NCBI GenBank assembly: GCA_013361745.1
Contig: JABFXM010000165.1
Coordinates: forward strand, 1-16,350
Length of the DNA: 16,350 nucleotides
Origin: Gemmatimonadaceae bacterium
Lineage (GTDB): Bacteria; Gemmatimonadota; Gemmatimonadetes; Gemmatimonadales; Gemmatimonadaceae
Direction of reading: 5' to 3'
Under the pieces are notes generated by a model. The model was not told the DNA's origin and ran no database searches. It saw only the letters and a list, made by a program, of their open reading frames with translations. A program made the position numbers and the translations under genes. Positions 1-5,764 of the stretch are shown piece after piece; the stretch's first letter is position 1, and the number at the start of each line of letters is the position of its first letter.

Positions 1-963
1 CTCGTCGAGCCTACCCGGCGTCAGCGAGACGGTGGCGTTGAGGATCCGCCGCTCGCGCTGTACCGCCGGCGCGAGCGCGATCTCGCCGCGCGCCTTCGTC
101 CGCCCGAAGTCGAAGGCGTACATCCGCATGTTCGGCCCGCGCGCGCCGAGCGTCACGAGCACCCCGCTCGGCATCTCGAGGTGCTCCATGAAATACCGGC
201 CGACCAGATCGTGCGCGTTGCCGAGTCCCGCGCTCGCGCGCGCGTTCGACGCGAGCAGCAGTCGCGCGTTCTGGATCGTCGAGCAGGCGAGCACGTAGCG
301 CTTCGCGCGCACGCGGTGCTCCTTCCCCTCGAAGGTGCGGACGAGCAGCGCCTCCACCGTGGTCGCGCTCTCGTTCGCTTCGATCTCGACGACGTTGGCG
401 TGCGTGAAGAGATGGACGTTCGGCGCGCCGACGATCGCGGCGCGATAGAGCGTGCCGAGCCGCGCGGGCGGGCTGAACTGCCAGATCTTCGTCCACGCGA
501 CCTTCGGGTCGAGCGGAAACGGGACGAGCGAGGGATCGCGGCGCTGCCACTGCGCCGCCTCCCACTCGTAGGGTCCGAGCTCGAGCACCTCGTGCGCGCG
601 CGGATAGTAGGCGTCGAGATCGGCACGGGTGATCGGCCAGCCGCTGTGCGGCACCCAGTCGCGCTGCTCGAAGTCCATCGCGTCGAAGGTCGAGCAGAAC
701 CCGGCCCAGTGCCCCGTCGTGCCGCCGAAGTAGTGCAGCCGCGCCGCGTCGAGCGGAAAGTACGGCAGGCCGACGCTGTCGCCGCGATAGAGCTCCTGCA
801 TCCGCGGCTCGAACTCGAACCCGCCGCCCTCGAGCAGGATGACGTGCTCCTTCGTGCCGATCCACTCGCGCGCCATGCTGATCCCCGCCGCCCCGGCGCC
901 GACGATGCAGAGATCTCCCTCGATGACGCTTCCGTTCTCCAGCGTGCGGGCGTCGGTGTGCAT
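1..963 (-). CDS. GMC-family FAD-dependent oxidoreductase, C-terminus cut off by the window edge
   Basis: The frame is open from ATG at 963 to the window edge and gives 321 residues without a stop. The N-terminus carries a Rossmann dinucleotide-binding motif (DLCIVGAGAAG, residues 17-27) followed by an acidic strand end (VILLEGGG). A second flavin-contact segment, LHYFGGTTGHWAGFC, lies at about residues 76-90, the GMC position for FAD binding. The pattern AKRYVLACSTIQNARLLLASN matches the later family signature. The catalytic His/Asn region lies outside the window. GMC enzymes oxidise alcohols or sugars. In the membrane-bound gluconate/2-keto-gluconate group the flavoprotein pairs with a small Tat-exported subunit 3, and the gene just upstream (971-1357) fits that role. 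The ATG lies 7 bases after the stop of that gene with no clear Shine-Dalgarno, which suggests coupled translation. The substrate cannot be told from sequence. Confidence 0.9.
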   Translation of the reverse strand, partial: MHTDARTLENGSVIEGDLCIVGAGAAGISMAREWIGTKEHVILLEGGGFEFEPRMQELYRGDSVGLPYFPLDAARLHYFGGTTGHWAGFCSTFDAMDFEQRDWVPHSGWPITRADLDAYYPRAHEVLELGPYEWEAAQWQRRDPSLVPFPLDPKVAWTKIWQFSPPARLGTLYRAAIVGAPNVHLFTHANVVEIEANESATTVEALLVRTFEGKEHRVRAKRYVLACSTIQNARLLLASNARASAGLGNAHDLVGRYFMEHLEMPSGVLVTLGARGPNMRMYAFDFGRTKARGEIALAPAVQRERRILNATVSLTPGRLDE

Positions 964-970
964 TCGCGCG

Positions 971-1357
971 TCAGGCGGTGCGCAGCGAGTAGAGCGCGCA
1001 CTGGCGCGCCTCCGTCACTGCGAGCACCCACCCGTCGACGACGACGGTGCGCCCATGCGCGAAGTCGTCGCGCACCAGCTCGGGCGCGGATGGAGCCGCC
1101 GCTCCGAGGAGGCGCGACGCGAGCGGTCGCGAGTCGAGGATCGCGGCGCGCAGCGCGTGAACGCTGCGCTCGTCGCGCCGCGCCGCGCGGTACTTCTCGC
1201 CGATCGCGCGCACCCGCGCGGGGCCGAGCTCGTCGAGCAGCGCGGGACGAGCGAGCGCGTCGTCGGCGTAGCTCGCGCCCGGCGCGCAGCCAACGCCTGC
1301 GACACCCGCGGCGACCAGCCCCGTCGCGAGAAGGAACTGCCGGCGATTCACGTGCAT
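971..1357 (-). CDS. Tat-exported small lipoprotein, gluconate 2-dehydrogenase subunit 3-like
   Basis: A 128-residue protein. Its N-terminus has a twin-arginine motif (NRRQFLLATG) and a hydrophobic stretch ending in a lipobox-like GVGC near residue 24, so it is predicted to be folded in the cytoplasm, exported by Tat and possibly lipid-anchored. The C-terminal part (DFAHGRTVVVDGWVLAVTEARQ) resembles the small subunits that accompany GMC oxidoreductases. The immediately following gene is such an enzyme, so this protein probably escorts it through Tat or anchors it. ATG at 1357 is preferred over TTG at 1360, because a GGGAG ribosome-binding sequence (1363-1367) sits 5 bases upstream of the ATG. 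It lies 70 bases after the MFS gene on the same strand, so read-through from the arsenic operon is possible. The family assignment rests on context and the signal peptide more than on catalytic residues. Confidence 0.75.
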   Translation of the reverse strand: MHVNRRQFLLATGLVAAGVAGVGCAPGASYADDALARPALLDELGPARVRAIGEKYRAARRDERSVHALRAAILDSRPLASRLLGAAAPSAPELVRDDFAHGRTVVVDGWVLAVTEARQCALYSLRTA

Positions 1358-1427
1358 CAAGTCTCCCGACCGAGAACGAAAGCGCCACGCTACAGCGCGC
1401 TCTCCTCCGCGGCAAGCCGCTCGGCGG

Positions 1428-2819
1428 CTACCGCGCCGCCGACGTGACCGCGCCGAGCCCCGCGACCGCCGCCGCCGCGAAGAGGCTCGCGCGGATCCCC
1501 TCCACCAGCCCCTCGGCGGGCACCGCCGAATGGGCGGCGATCGTCGTGAACACCGCGCCCGCGAAGCCGACGCCGAGCACCATCCCGACGTTGCGCGCCG
1601 TCGCCAGCACCCCGGACGCGATCCCCTGCCGGTGGCGCGGCGCCGCGCCCATCAGCGCGCTGTTGTTCGGGGAGACGAAGGTGCCGATCCCGAGCCCGAC
1701 GACCGCGAGCGCGCCGGCGATCTGGGTCAGCGTGCCATGGCGCACGAGCACCGCGAGCCAGGCGAGGCCGGCGCCGAGCAGGATCATCCCCGTCGTCGCG
1801 AGGCCACGCGAGCCGACGCGATCGGAGAAGGCGCCGCTGACCGGCGCCACGATCGCCATCACGATCGGCTGCGCGGTGAGCACGAGCCCCGCGCGCTGCA
1901 CGCTCAGCCCGCGCCCCTGGATCAGGAGGAACGGCAGGACGAAGAGCACCGCGTAGACGCAGACGTAGTTGAGCAGCGCGCTCACCGTCGCCGCGCTGAA
2001 GACGCGCGTGCGGAAGAGCGTGAGGTCGAGCATCGGATGCGCGCGGTGCGTCTCCAACCGGATGAAGAGCACGAGCAGGAGCACCGCCGCGGCGATCAGC
2101 GCGATGATCGCCGGCGAGGTCCATCCCCACGCGTGTCCCTGGTCGAGCGCGAGCAGCAGCGCGACCAGCCCGGCGGTGAAGGTGACGGCCCCCGCGAAGT
2201 CGAAGCGCTCCTCCTGCCGCTCCACCCGGTCCTGCGCGATCGACCGCAGCGCGAGCGCGATCGCGACGAGCCCAACCGGCACGTTGATGTAGAACACCGA
2301 GCGCCAGCCGAACGTCCCGGCGAGCCACCCGCCGAGCGAAGGCCCCGCGGTGAGCCCCAGATAGGTGAAGGTCCCCTGCGCGCCCAACGCGCGACCGCGC
2401 TGGCTCGCCGGGAAGGTGCGCGTGAGGATCGCCGGAGCCGTCGCGTAGAGCATCGCCGCCCCCGTCGCCTGCAGCGCGCGCAGCGCGATCAGCACCGGCG
2501 CCGAGCCGGCGAGCCCGCAGAGCGCCGAGCCGATCACGAAGATCACGAACCCAGCGAGATACAGGTGCCGATGCCCGAACATGTCCCCCGCGCGCCCGAC
2601 GCTGAGCAGCAGCCCGGAGATCACGAGGAGGTAGATCGTCGTCACCCACTCGATTCCCGCCACGCTCGTGTGCAGCTCGCGGCTGAGTACCGGGAGCAGG
2701 GTGTTGACGACGCTCCCGTCGAGCGCCGACATGAAGGTGCCGATGCCGATGGTGACGAGCACCCAGAGGCGCGTCCGGCGTGCGCGCGCCTCGTCCGCGT
2801 GCGGAGAGTCGACGTTCAT
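1428..2819 (-). CDS. MFS efflux transporter of the DHA2 (EmrB/QacA) type, last gene of the arsenic operon
   Basis: A 463-residue inner-membrane protein with about 12-14 predicted hydrophobic helices. Family marks are ALDGSVVNTLLP (residues 32-43; DHA2 motif D1 with the membrane-embedded Asp34), GRAGDMFGHR (about 75-84; the helix 2-3 loop), TAGPSLGGWLAG (about 157-168; antiporter motif C) and WRSVFYINVP (172-181, typical of DHA2). It should act as a proton-driven drug or metabolite exporter. Its ATG at 2819 overlaps the arsC stop in an ATGA junction, so the two are translationally coupled. The operon has no ArsB or Acr3, which makes this the candidate exporter for arsenite, methylated arsenicals or an acetylated product. 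MFS proteins such as ArsK and ArsJ are known arsenical transporters, but the ArsJ partner (a GAPDH) is absent. The arsenic substrate is inference from context. Confidence 0.9.
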   Translation of the reverse strand: MNVDSPHADEARARRTRLWVLVTIGIGTFMSALDGSVVNTLLPVLSRELHTSVAGIEWVTTIYLLVISGLLLSVGRAGDMFGHRHLYLAGFVIFVIGSALCGLAGSAPVLIALRALQATGAAMLYATAPAILTRTFPASQRGRALGAQGTFTYLGLTAGPSLGGWLAGTFGWRSVFYINVPVGLVAIALALRSIAQDRVERQEERFDFAGAVTFTAGLVALLLALDQGHAWGWTSPAIIALIAAAVLLLVLFIRLETHRAHPMLDLTLFRTRVFSAATVSALLNYVCVYAVLFVLPFLLIQGRGLSVQRAGLVLTAQPIVMAIVAPVSGAFSDRVGSRGLATTGMILLGAGLAWLAVLVRHGTLTQIAGALAVVGLGIGTFVSPNNSALMGAAPRHRQGIASGVLATARNVGMVLGVGFAGAVFTTIAAHSAVPAEGLVEGIRASLFAAAAVAGLGAVTSAAR

Positions 2820-3304
2820 CGTATGGCGTGGATCGCCTGCGCCCGTTCCTTCAGGCTCGCGGGATCGAGCCGCTCGAGCGGGAGCGCGAGCAGCGCGTCC
2901 ACCCGCGTCGCGAGCGCGTCGTACGTCTCGCGAACGGCGCGACGCGCGGCCGCCGGCTCGCGCTCCTCCGCAGGATCAGGGAGGCCCCAGTGCACCTGTG
3001 CGCCCGCGCCAGGAAAGACGGGACACGCGTCCCTCGCGTTGTCGCAGACCGTTATGACGAGATCGAAGCGCTCCGCCGCGACGTCGTCGATCCCCTTCGG
3101 CGTGCGTCCCTCCCACGCGATGCCATGCTCGGCGAGCGCTTCGACCGCATACGGGTTCACCCGCGGCGCCGGGTGCGATCCCGCGCTCGCCGCCTCGACG
3201 CGCCCCGCCCCGCGCGTCGCGAGCAGCGCCTCCGCGATCTGGCTCCGCGCCGAGTTGCCGGTGCAGAGGACGAGCACGCGGAAACGCCGTCGTGCGTCGG
3301 TCAC
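2816..3304 (-). CDS. arsC: Arsenate reductase, low-molecular-weight phosphatase type
   Basis: Reduces arsenate to arsenite in the cytoplasm. The P-loop is LCTGNSARS with Cys14 as nucleophile and Arg20 completing the CX5R pattern. The redox pair follows in TVCDNARDACPVFPG (Cys87 and Cys94), as in thioredoxin-coupled enzymes such as S. aureus ArsC. GLPDPA (Asp110) supplies the acid of LMW phosphatases. Length with the GTG start at 3304 is 162 residues, a little longer than the 130-140 usual for the family. That GTG forms a GTGA overlap with the arsN2 stop, and the arsC stop overlaps the MFS start in ATGA, so the three genes are read as a coupled block. An in-frame ATG at 3349 (15 residues longer, inside arsN2) is an alternative start, and neither has a clear Shine-Dalgarno. 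Confidence 0.92.
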   Translation of the reverse strand: MTDARRRFRVLVLCTGNSARSQIAEALLATRGAGRVEAASAGSHPAPRVNPYAVEALAEHGIAWEGRTPKGIDDVAAERFDLVITVCDNARDACPVFPGAGAQVHWGLPDPAEEREPAAARRAVRETYDALATRVDALLALPLERLDPASLKERAQAIHAIR

Positions 3305-3777
3305 GCGTGCGAGGACCGTCGGCACATCACCGTCGCCGACGCCGGACATGCGCCGCGAAACTCGCCAGTCTCGCGGATGTCCGCCGGAACGTCGTCGCGC
3401 CCGACCTTCCGGAAGCCGAAGCTCGGGAAGTAGCGCTCGGCGGTCGTCGTGAGCAGGTACAGCGCATGAATGCGCCGCGCCTCCGCCTCCGCGATCACCC
3501 GCTCGACGAGCGCGCGTCCCACGCCGCGCGAGCGCCACCCGTCGGCGACGGCGACCGAACGGAGCAGCGCGTTGTCGCAGCAGGCCTCCAGCCCCGCCAC
3601 CCCGACGATCTCGTCGTTCGCTTCCGCGACGACGAAGCTCGCGAGCGCCTCGGGCACGCCGTCGAGCGGAAGGTGGCTCGCGGTGAGCAGCCGCTCGATC
3701 GCCGCGAGATCGGTGATCGCGGCGGGGCGCAGGCGCGCGCCCACCGCCGAGGAAAGCTTCGTGCTCATCGTCGTCAT
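3301..3777 (-). CDS. arsN2: GNAT acetyltransferase of the ArsN2 arsenic-resistance group
   Basis: A 158-residue GNAT-fold protein. The acetyl-CoA pyrophosphate loop is WRSRGVGRALVE (81-92). Segments typical of proteins annotated ArsN2 are seen in order: SHLPLDGVPE (35-43), IVGVAGLE (57-64), LLRSVAVADG (71-80), LYLLTTTAERYFPSFGFRKV (107-126) and EFRGACPASATVM (139-151). ArsN1 relatives acetylate the arsenic antibiotic arsinothricin or phosphinothricin. The substrate of the ArsN2 branch is, as far as I know, not established. ATG at 3777 is chosen over GTG at 3780, because GAAGGT (3784-3789) then lies 6 bases upstream. It starts 51 bases after the arsM stop and overlaps arsC by 4 bases. Placement between a methyltransferase and a reductase supports a role in handling an arsenic compound. 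Confidence 0.88.
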   Translation of the reverse strand: MTTMSTKLSSAVGARLRPAAITDLAAIERLLTASHLPLDGVPEALASFVVAEANDEIVGVAGLEACCDNALLRSVAVADGWRSRGVGRALVERVIAEAEARRIHALYLLTTTAERYFPSFGFRKVGRDDVPADIRETGEFRGACPASATVMCRRSSHA

Positions 3778-3828
3778 CACGTCACCTTCGATCGGGACTG
3801 GAATGCGGAAATATCGCTCACGCGTCGC

Positions 3829-4812
3829 TCAGCTGCAGCAGCCGTCGTCGCAGCCGCAGGCGCGCGACGAGCTCTTCGCGGCACCGAGCGTCGCGAGCGG
3901 GCGCAGCGGCTTCGCGCTTCGCGCGACGGGTGCGCCCGGTTTCGTCGCGCGCACGAAGCCGCTCATGAACTTCCCTTCGACCTCGTCGGCGAGGGAGAGG
4001 TCGAGACCTGTCCCCTCCAGTAGCGCGACCGCGTCATCGCGCGTGTAGACGCGCGTCGGCTCGATGCTCGGGCTCTCGAAGCCGACCTCCTTCAGCAGCG
4101 CGATGAACTCCCGCTCCTCGAGCGCGCCGGCGACGCACCCCGTCCAGAGTGCCATGTTCTCCTTCACCACGGCGGGGAGCCCCTCGCGCACGATGATGTC
4201 GCTCACCGCGAAGCGGCCGCGCGGCCTGAGGACGCGGAAGGCTTCCTTCAACACCTGGCGCTTGTCGCCGGAGAGATTGATGACGCAGTTCGAGATGATG
4301 ACGTCCACCGTGTTCGACGGGAGCGGGATGGACTCGATGTGTCCCTTGAGGAACTCGACGTTCGTCGCGCCGGCTTTCGCCTTGTTCTCCATCGCGAGCG
4401 CGAGCATCTCGTCGGTCATGTCGAGACCGTAGGCCTTTCCGGTCGCCCCGACGCGCCGCGCGGAGAGGAGGACGTCGATGCCGCCGCCGGAGCCGAGGTC
4501 GAGAACGGTCTCGCCCTCGTGGAGCTCGGCGAGCGCGGTAGGGTTGCCGCAGCCTAACGACGCGAGCAGCGCCTCCGTGGGGAGGCCCGCCGTCTCGCCG
4601 GCGTCGTAGAGGTCGGCGGTGATCGGGTCCCACGTCTCGTTGGTCGGGCCGCAGCAGCCGCTCGATCCCTCGGCCGGCGCGCAGCACGCGCCGGGGAGCG
4701 CGCCGTCGGCGACGCGCTGCGCGGTGGCGCCGTAGCGAGCCTGCACCGTCGCGCGAATCTCCTCGAGAGTGGCCGGCACCTTCGCCGGACCCTGGTTCGT
4801 CTCTGCGCTCAT
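3829..4812 (-). CDS. arsM: Arsenite S-adenosylmethionine methyltransferase
   Basis: A 327-residue class I SAM-dependent methyltransferase that adds methyl groups to As(III). The SAM-binding motif is [11 protein letters not shown] (103-113), followed by the acidic GLDMTDEML. The three cysteines needed by ArsM enzymes are present: Cys88 in SLGCGNP, Cys176 in SNCVINLS and Cys226 in WTGCVAGAL. Two extra cysteine clusters stand out: CC pairs near 43-44 and 53-54, and a tail [10 protein letters not shown] ending the protein. They may help load arsenite from thiol carriers. The ATG at 4812 is supported by a strong AGAGGA (4817-4822), 4 bases upstream. The open frame continues above it, but that part is unlike the family. 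It follows arsR by 49 bases. A rare TTA codon at Leu86-Gly87 carries one copy of the GCCTAACG octamer (4552-4559). Confidence 0.96.
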   Translation of the reverse strand: MSAETNQGPAKVPATLEEIRATVQARYGATAQRVADGALPGACCAPAEGSSGCCGPTNETWDPITADLYDAGETAGLPTEALLASLGCGNPTALAELHEGETVLDLGSGGGIDVLLSARRVGATGKAYGLDMTDEMLALAMENKAKAGATNVEFLKGHIESIPLPSNTVDVIISNCVINLSGDKRQVLKEAFRVLRPRGRFAVSDIIVREGLPAVVKENMALWTGCVAGALEEREFIALLKEVGFESPSIEPTRVYTRDDAVALLEGTGLDLSLADEVEGKFMSGFVRATKPGAPVARSAKPLRPLATLGAAKSSSRACGCDDGCCS

Positions 4813-4861
4813 GGTTTCCTCTATCAAGAAAAATTGATGAATTGGAGACACGAACAGTCGC

Positions 4862-5200
4862 TCATCGGCAGCACGATCCGGCGCGGAGCACGGGAAGCGC
4901 GCCCTTCTTCGGCTGCATCGCGACGGCGAGGTCGTGCACCTCGGCGAGCGCGCCGGGGACGATGCTGTAGTACGCCCAGCGTCCCTCACGCCTGTCCTCG
5001 ACGAGCCCCGCCTCCTTCAGCACGCGCAGGTGAAAGGAGAGCCGCGATTGCGCCGCGTCGAGCCCCGCCTGCAGATCGCAGACACACTGCTCGCCCCCGC
5101 GCAGCATCTCGATGATCGAGAGCCGCGTGCTGTCCGAGAGCGCGTGAAAGAGCATCACGGCGCGGTCGAGGTCGCGGGCGTGGCGGGTGGCGGTGGTCAC
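4862..5200 (-). CDS. arsR: ArsR-family arsenite-responsive repressor
   Basis: A 112-residue winged-helix repressor that leads the arsenic operon. The first helices read FHALSDSTRLSIIEML. The recognition region is AAQSRLSFHLRVLKEAGLV (49-67), followed by the wing DRREGRWAYYSI. The arsenite sensor is the GEQCVCDLQ motif with Cys39 and Cys41. The third cysteine of the classical ELCVCDLC motif is Gln here. The C-terminal GSCCR (Cys110-111) may supply a further ligand. The GTG at 5200 is chosen because a -10 box ends 7 bases upstream, predicting a leaderless mRNA beginning at or next to this codon. GTG-ATG at 5158/5155 would be an alternative but would remove residues ahead of helix 1. No Shine-Dalgarno precedes the GTG. 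Autorepression through the palindrome in the promoter spacer is likely. Confidence 0.92.
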   Translation of the reverse strand: MTTATRHARDLDRAVMLFHALSDSTRLSIIEMLRGGEQCVCDLQAGLDAAQSRLSFHLRVLKEAGLVEDRREGRWAYYSIVPGALAEVHDLAVAMQPKKGALPVLRAGSCCR

Positions 5201-5207
5201 GAGGTGA

Positions 5208-5235
5208 AATATATCAACAAAAGTTGTTACGTCAA
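5208..5235 (-). promoter_or_regulatory. Promoter of the arsenic operon
   Basis: On the minus strand a -35 TTGACG (5230-5235; 5 of 6 consensus) and a -10 TATATT (5208-5213; 5 of 6) are separated by 16 bases. The region is strikingly AT-rich within a 70% GC genome. The -10 ends 7 bases before the GTG at 5200, so transcription should begin at about that codon and the message would be leaderless. A palindrome fills the spacer. Confidence 0.75.
5216..5228. promoter_or_regulatory. Putative ArsR operator between -35 and -10
   Basis: The perfect inverted repeat AACAA-AAG-TTGTT occupies the spacer of the arsenic promoter, directly upstream of the arsR start. An overlapping reading, CAAC-AAAA-GTTG (5215-5226), gives the same centre within half a base. 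Binding here would block RNA polymerase, the usual ArsR arrangement. The site is shorter than many ArsR operators, so flanking AT bases (ATATATC on one side, TACGTCAATATA on the other) may contribute. Confidence 0.65.
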
Positions 5236-5317
5236 TATACCCCGGACCGTCGGCGGAACGACGATCGCGCGAAAGGCGCGGATGACACGAATGACCGGTG
5301 CAGCAACCTTCGTCCTC

Positions 5318-5473
5318 ATCCGTGTCGATCCGTGTAGATCCGTGAGATTGTCGTTCCCTCGTTGATGCCATATCAACGGCTGAACGACAATGACACGGAT
5401 TTCACGGATCGACACGGATACGACGCGGCTGTATCCGTGTCGATCCGTCTCAGCCGTGAAGATTGTGGTTCCC
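5318..5473. repeat. Three-copy alternating hairpin repeat in the divergent arsR/S53 intergenic region
   Basis: Three related units of about 38-41 bases alternate in orientation. Copy 1 (5318-5358, plus) begins ATCCGTGTCGATCCGTG. Copy 2 (about 5380-5419) is its inverse. Copy 3 (5433-5473) is again plus. Copies 1 and 2 pair over 38/37 bases with 33 or more matches, around an inner stem CGTTGAT (5360-5366) and ATCAACG (5372-5378) with loop GCCAT. Copies 2 and 3 contain a perfect 18-base inverted repeat (5404-5421 with 5431-5448) around a 9-base loop. Copy 2 can therefore pair with either neighbour but not both. Weaker related words lie at about 5278-5295. There is no open frame of note. The remaining stretches 5236-5317 and 5474-5764 hold no gene; they contain one octamer copy and a leader palindrome. 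This looks like a REP/BIME-style dispersed element. Confidence 0.85.
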
Positions 5474-5549
5474 GTGGTCGACGGCGACGGACCGATCGGC
5501 CGGCCGGAGGACGCGGATCGACATCACTGACGTTCGAGCCCTGCACATC

Positions 5550-5557
5550 GCCTAACG
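5550..5557 (+). repeat. Over-represented octamer GCCTAACG (intergenic copy of nine)
   Basis: The octamer GCCTAACG also occurs at 4552-4559, 5866-5873, 6955-6962, 7586-7593, 8525-8532, 10392-10399 and 15246-15253 on the plus strand, and at 13792-13799 on the minus strand. This copy lies outside genes. At about 70% GC I estimate fewer than one chance occurrence in a window of this size, counting both strands. In genes it forces rare codons: TTA for leucine in six places and CCT for proline in two. Confidence 0.7.
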
Positions 5558-5717
5558 CTCGCGGCCGGATCTTTCTTAACGCCATATGAATGAAGGGACC
5601 TTAATGCCGATCGGGACTCTTGCGCGGTCGGGCGGCACAAACTAATGTCGCCGCCCCGACACACGGCTCCTCCGAGCCGGCATCGGTCGCTGCGACGACG
5701 CGGCATCCCTACTGTGC

Positions 5718-5734
5718 CCGGCCACCGTGGCCGG
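5718..5734. promoter_or_regulatory. Perfect palindrome upstream of the S53 peptidase gene
   Basis: CCGGCCAC and GTGGCCGG flank a single C, ending 30 bases before the ATG at 5765. It could be a leader hairpin in the mRNA or a regulator site. No convincing promoter hexamers are visible around it, so its role is open. Confidence 0.4.
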
Positions 5735-5764
5735 ACGCGACCATCGTCAGTGGAGACCACCGAG

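Noticed and set aside
153..1415. Long minus-strand open frame of 420 codons overlapping the GMC and Tat lipoprotein genes
   Set aside because: It is arginine/serine-rich, lacks domains and runs out of frame through two recognisable proteins; typical shadow frame in 70% GC DNA.
1409..1420. GCGGC-AA-GCCGC after the MFS stop as a terminator
   Set aside because: A two-base loop is not feasible in RNA and there is no T-run, so transcription may well continue into the Tat lipoprotein gene.
181..1956. 591-codon plus-strand open frame across the GMC, Tat and MFS genes
   Set aside because: Antisense to three supported genes, with low-complexity Arg/Ala composition and no recognisable motif.
2816..3349. 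Longer arsC starting at ATG 3349
   Set aside because: It adds 15 residues inside arsN2 without family similarity; GTG 3304 gives a coupled GTGA overlap and a more usual length. Kept as an alternative.
1530..3452. 640-codon plus-strand open frame opposite the MFS, arsC and arsN2 genes
   Set aside because: Antisense shadow; composition is dominated by Arg, Glu and Asp from GC-rich third positions.
5615..5648. TTGCGC and TAATGT, 17 bases apart, as a promoter for the S53 gene
   Set aside because: Only half of each hexamer fits the consensus and the -10 lacks key positions; not strong enough to list.
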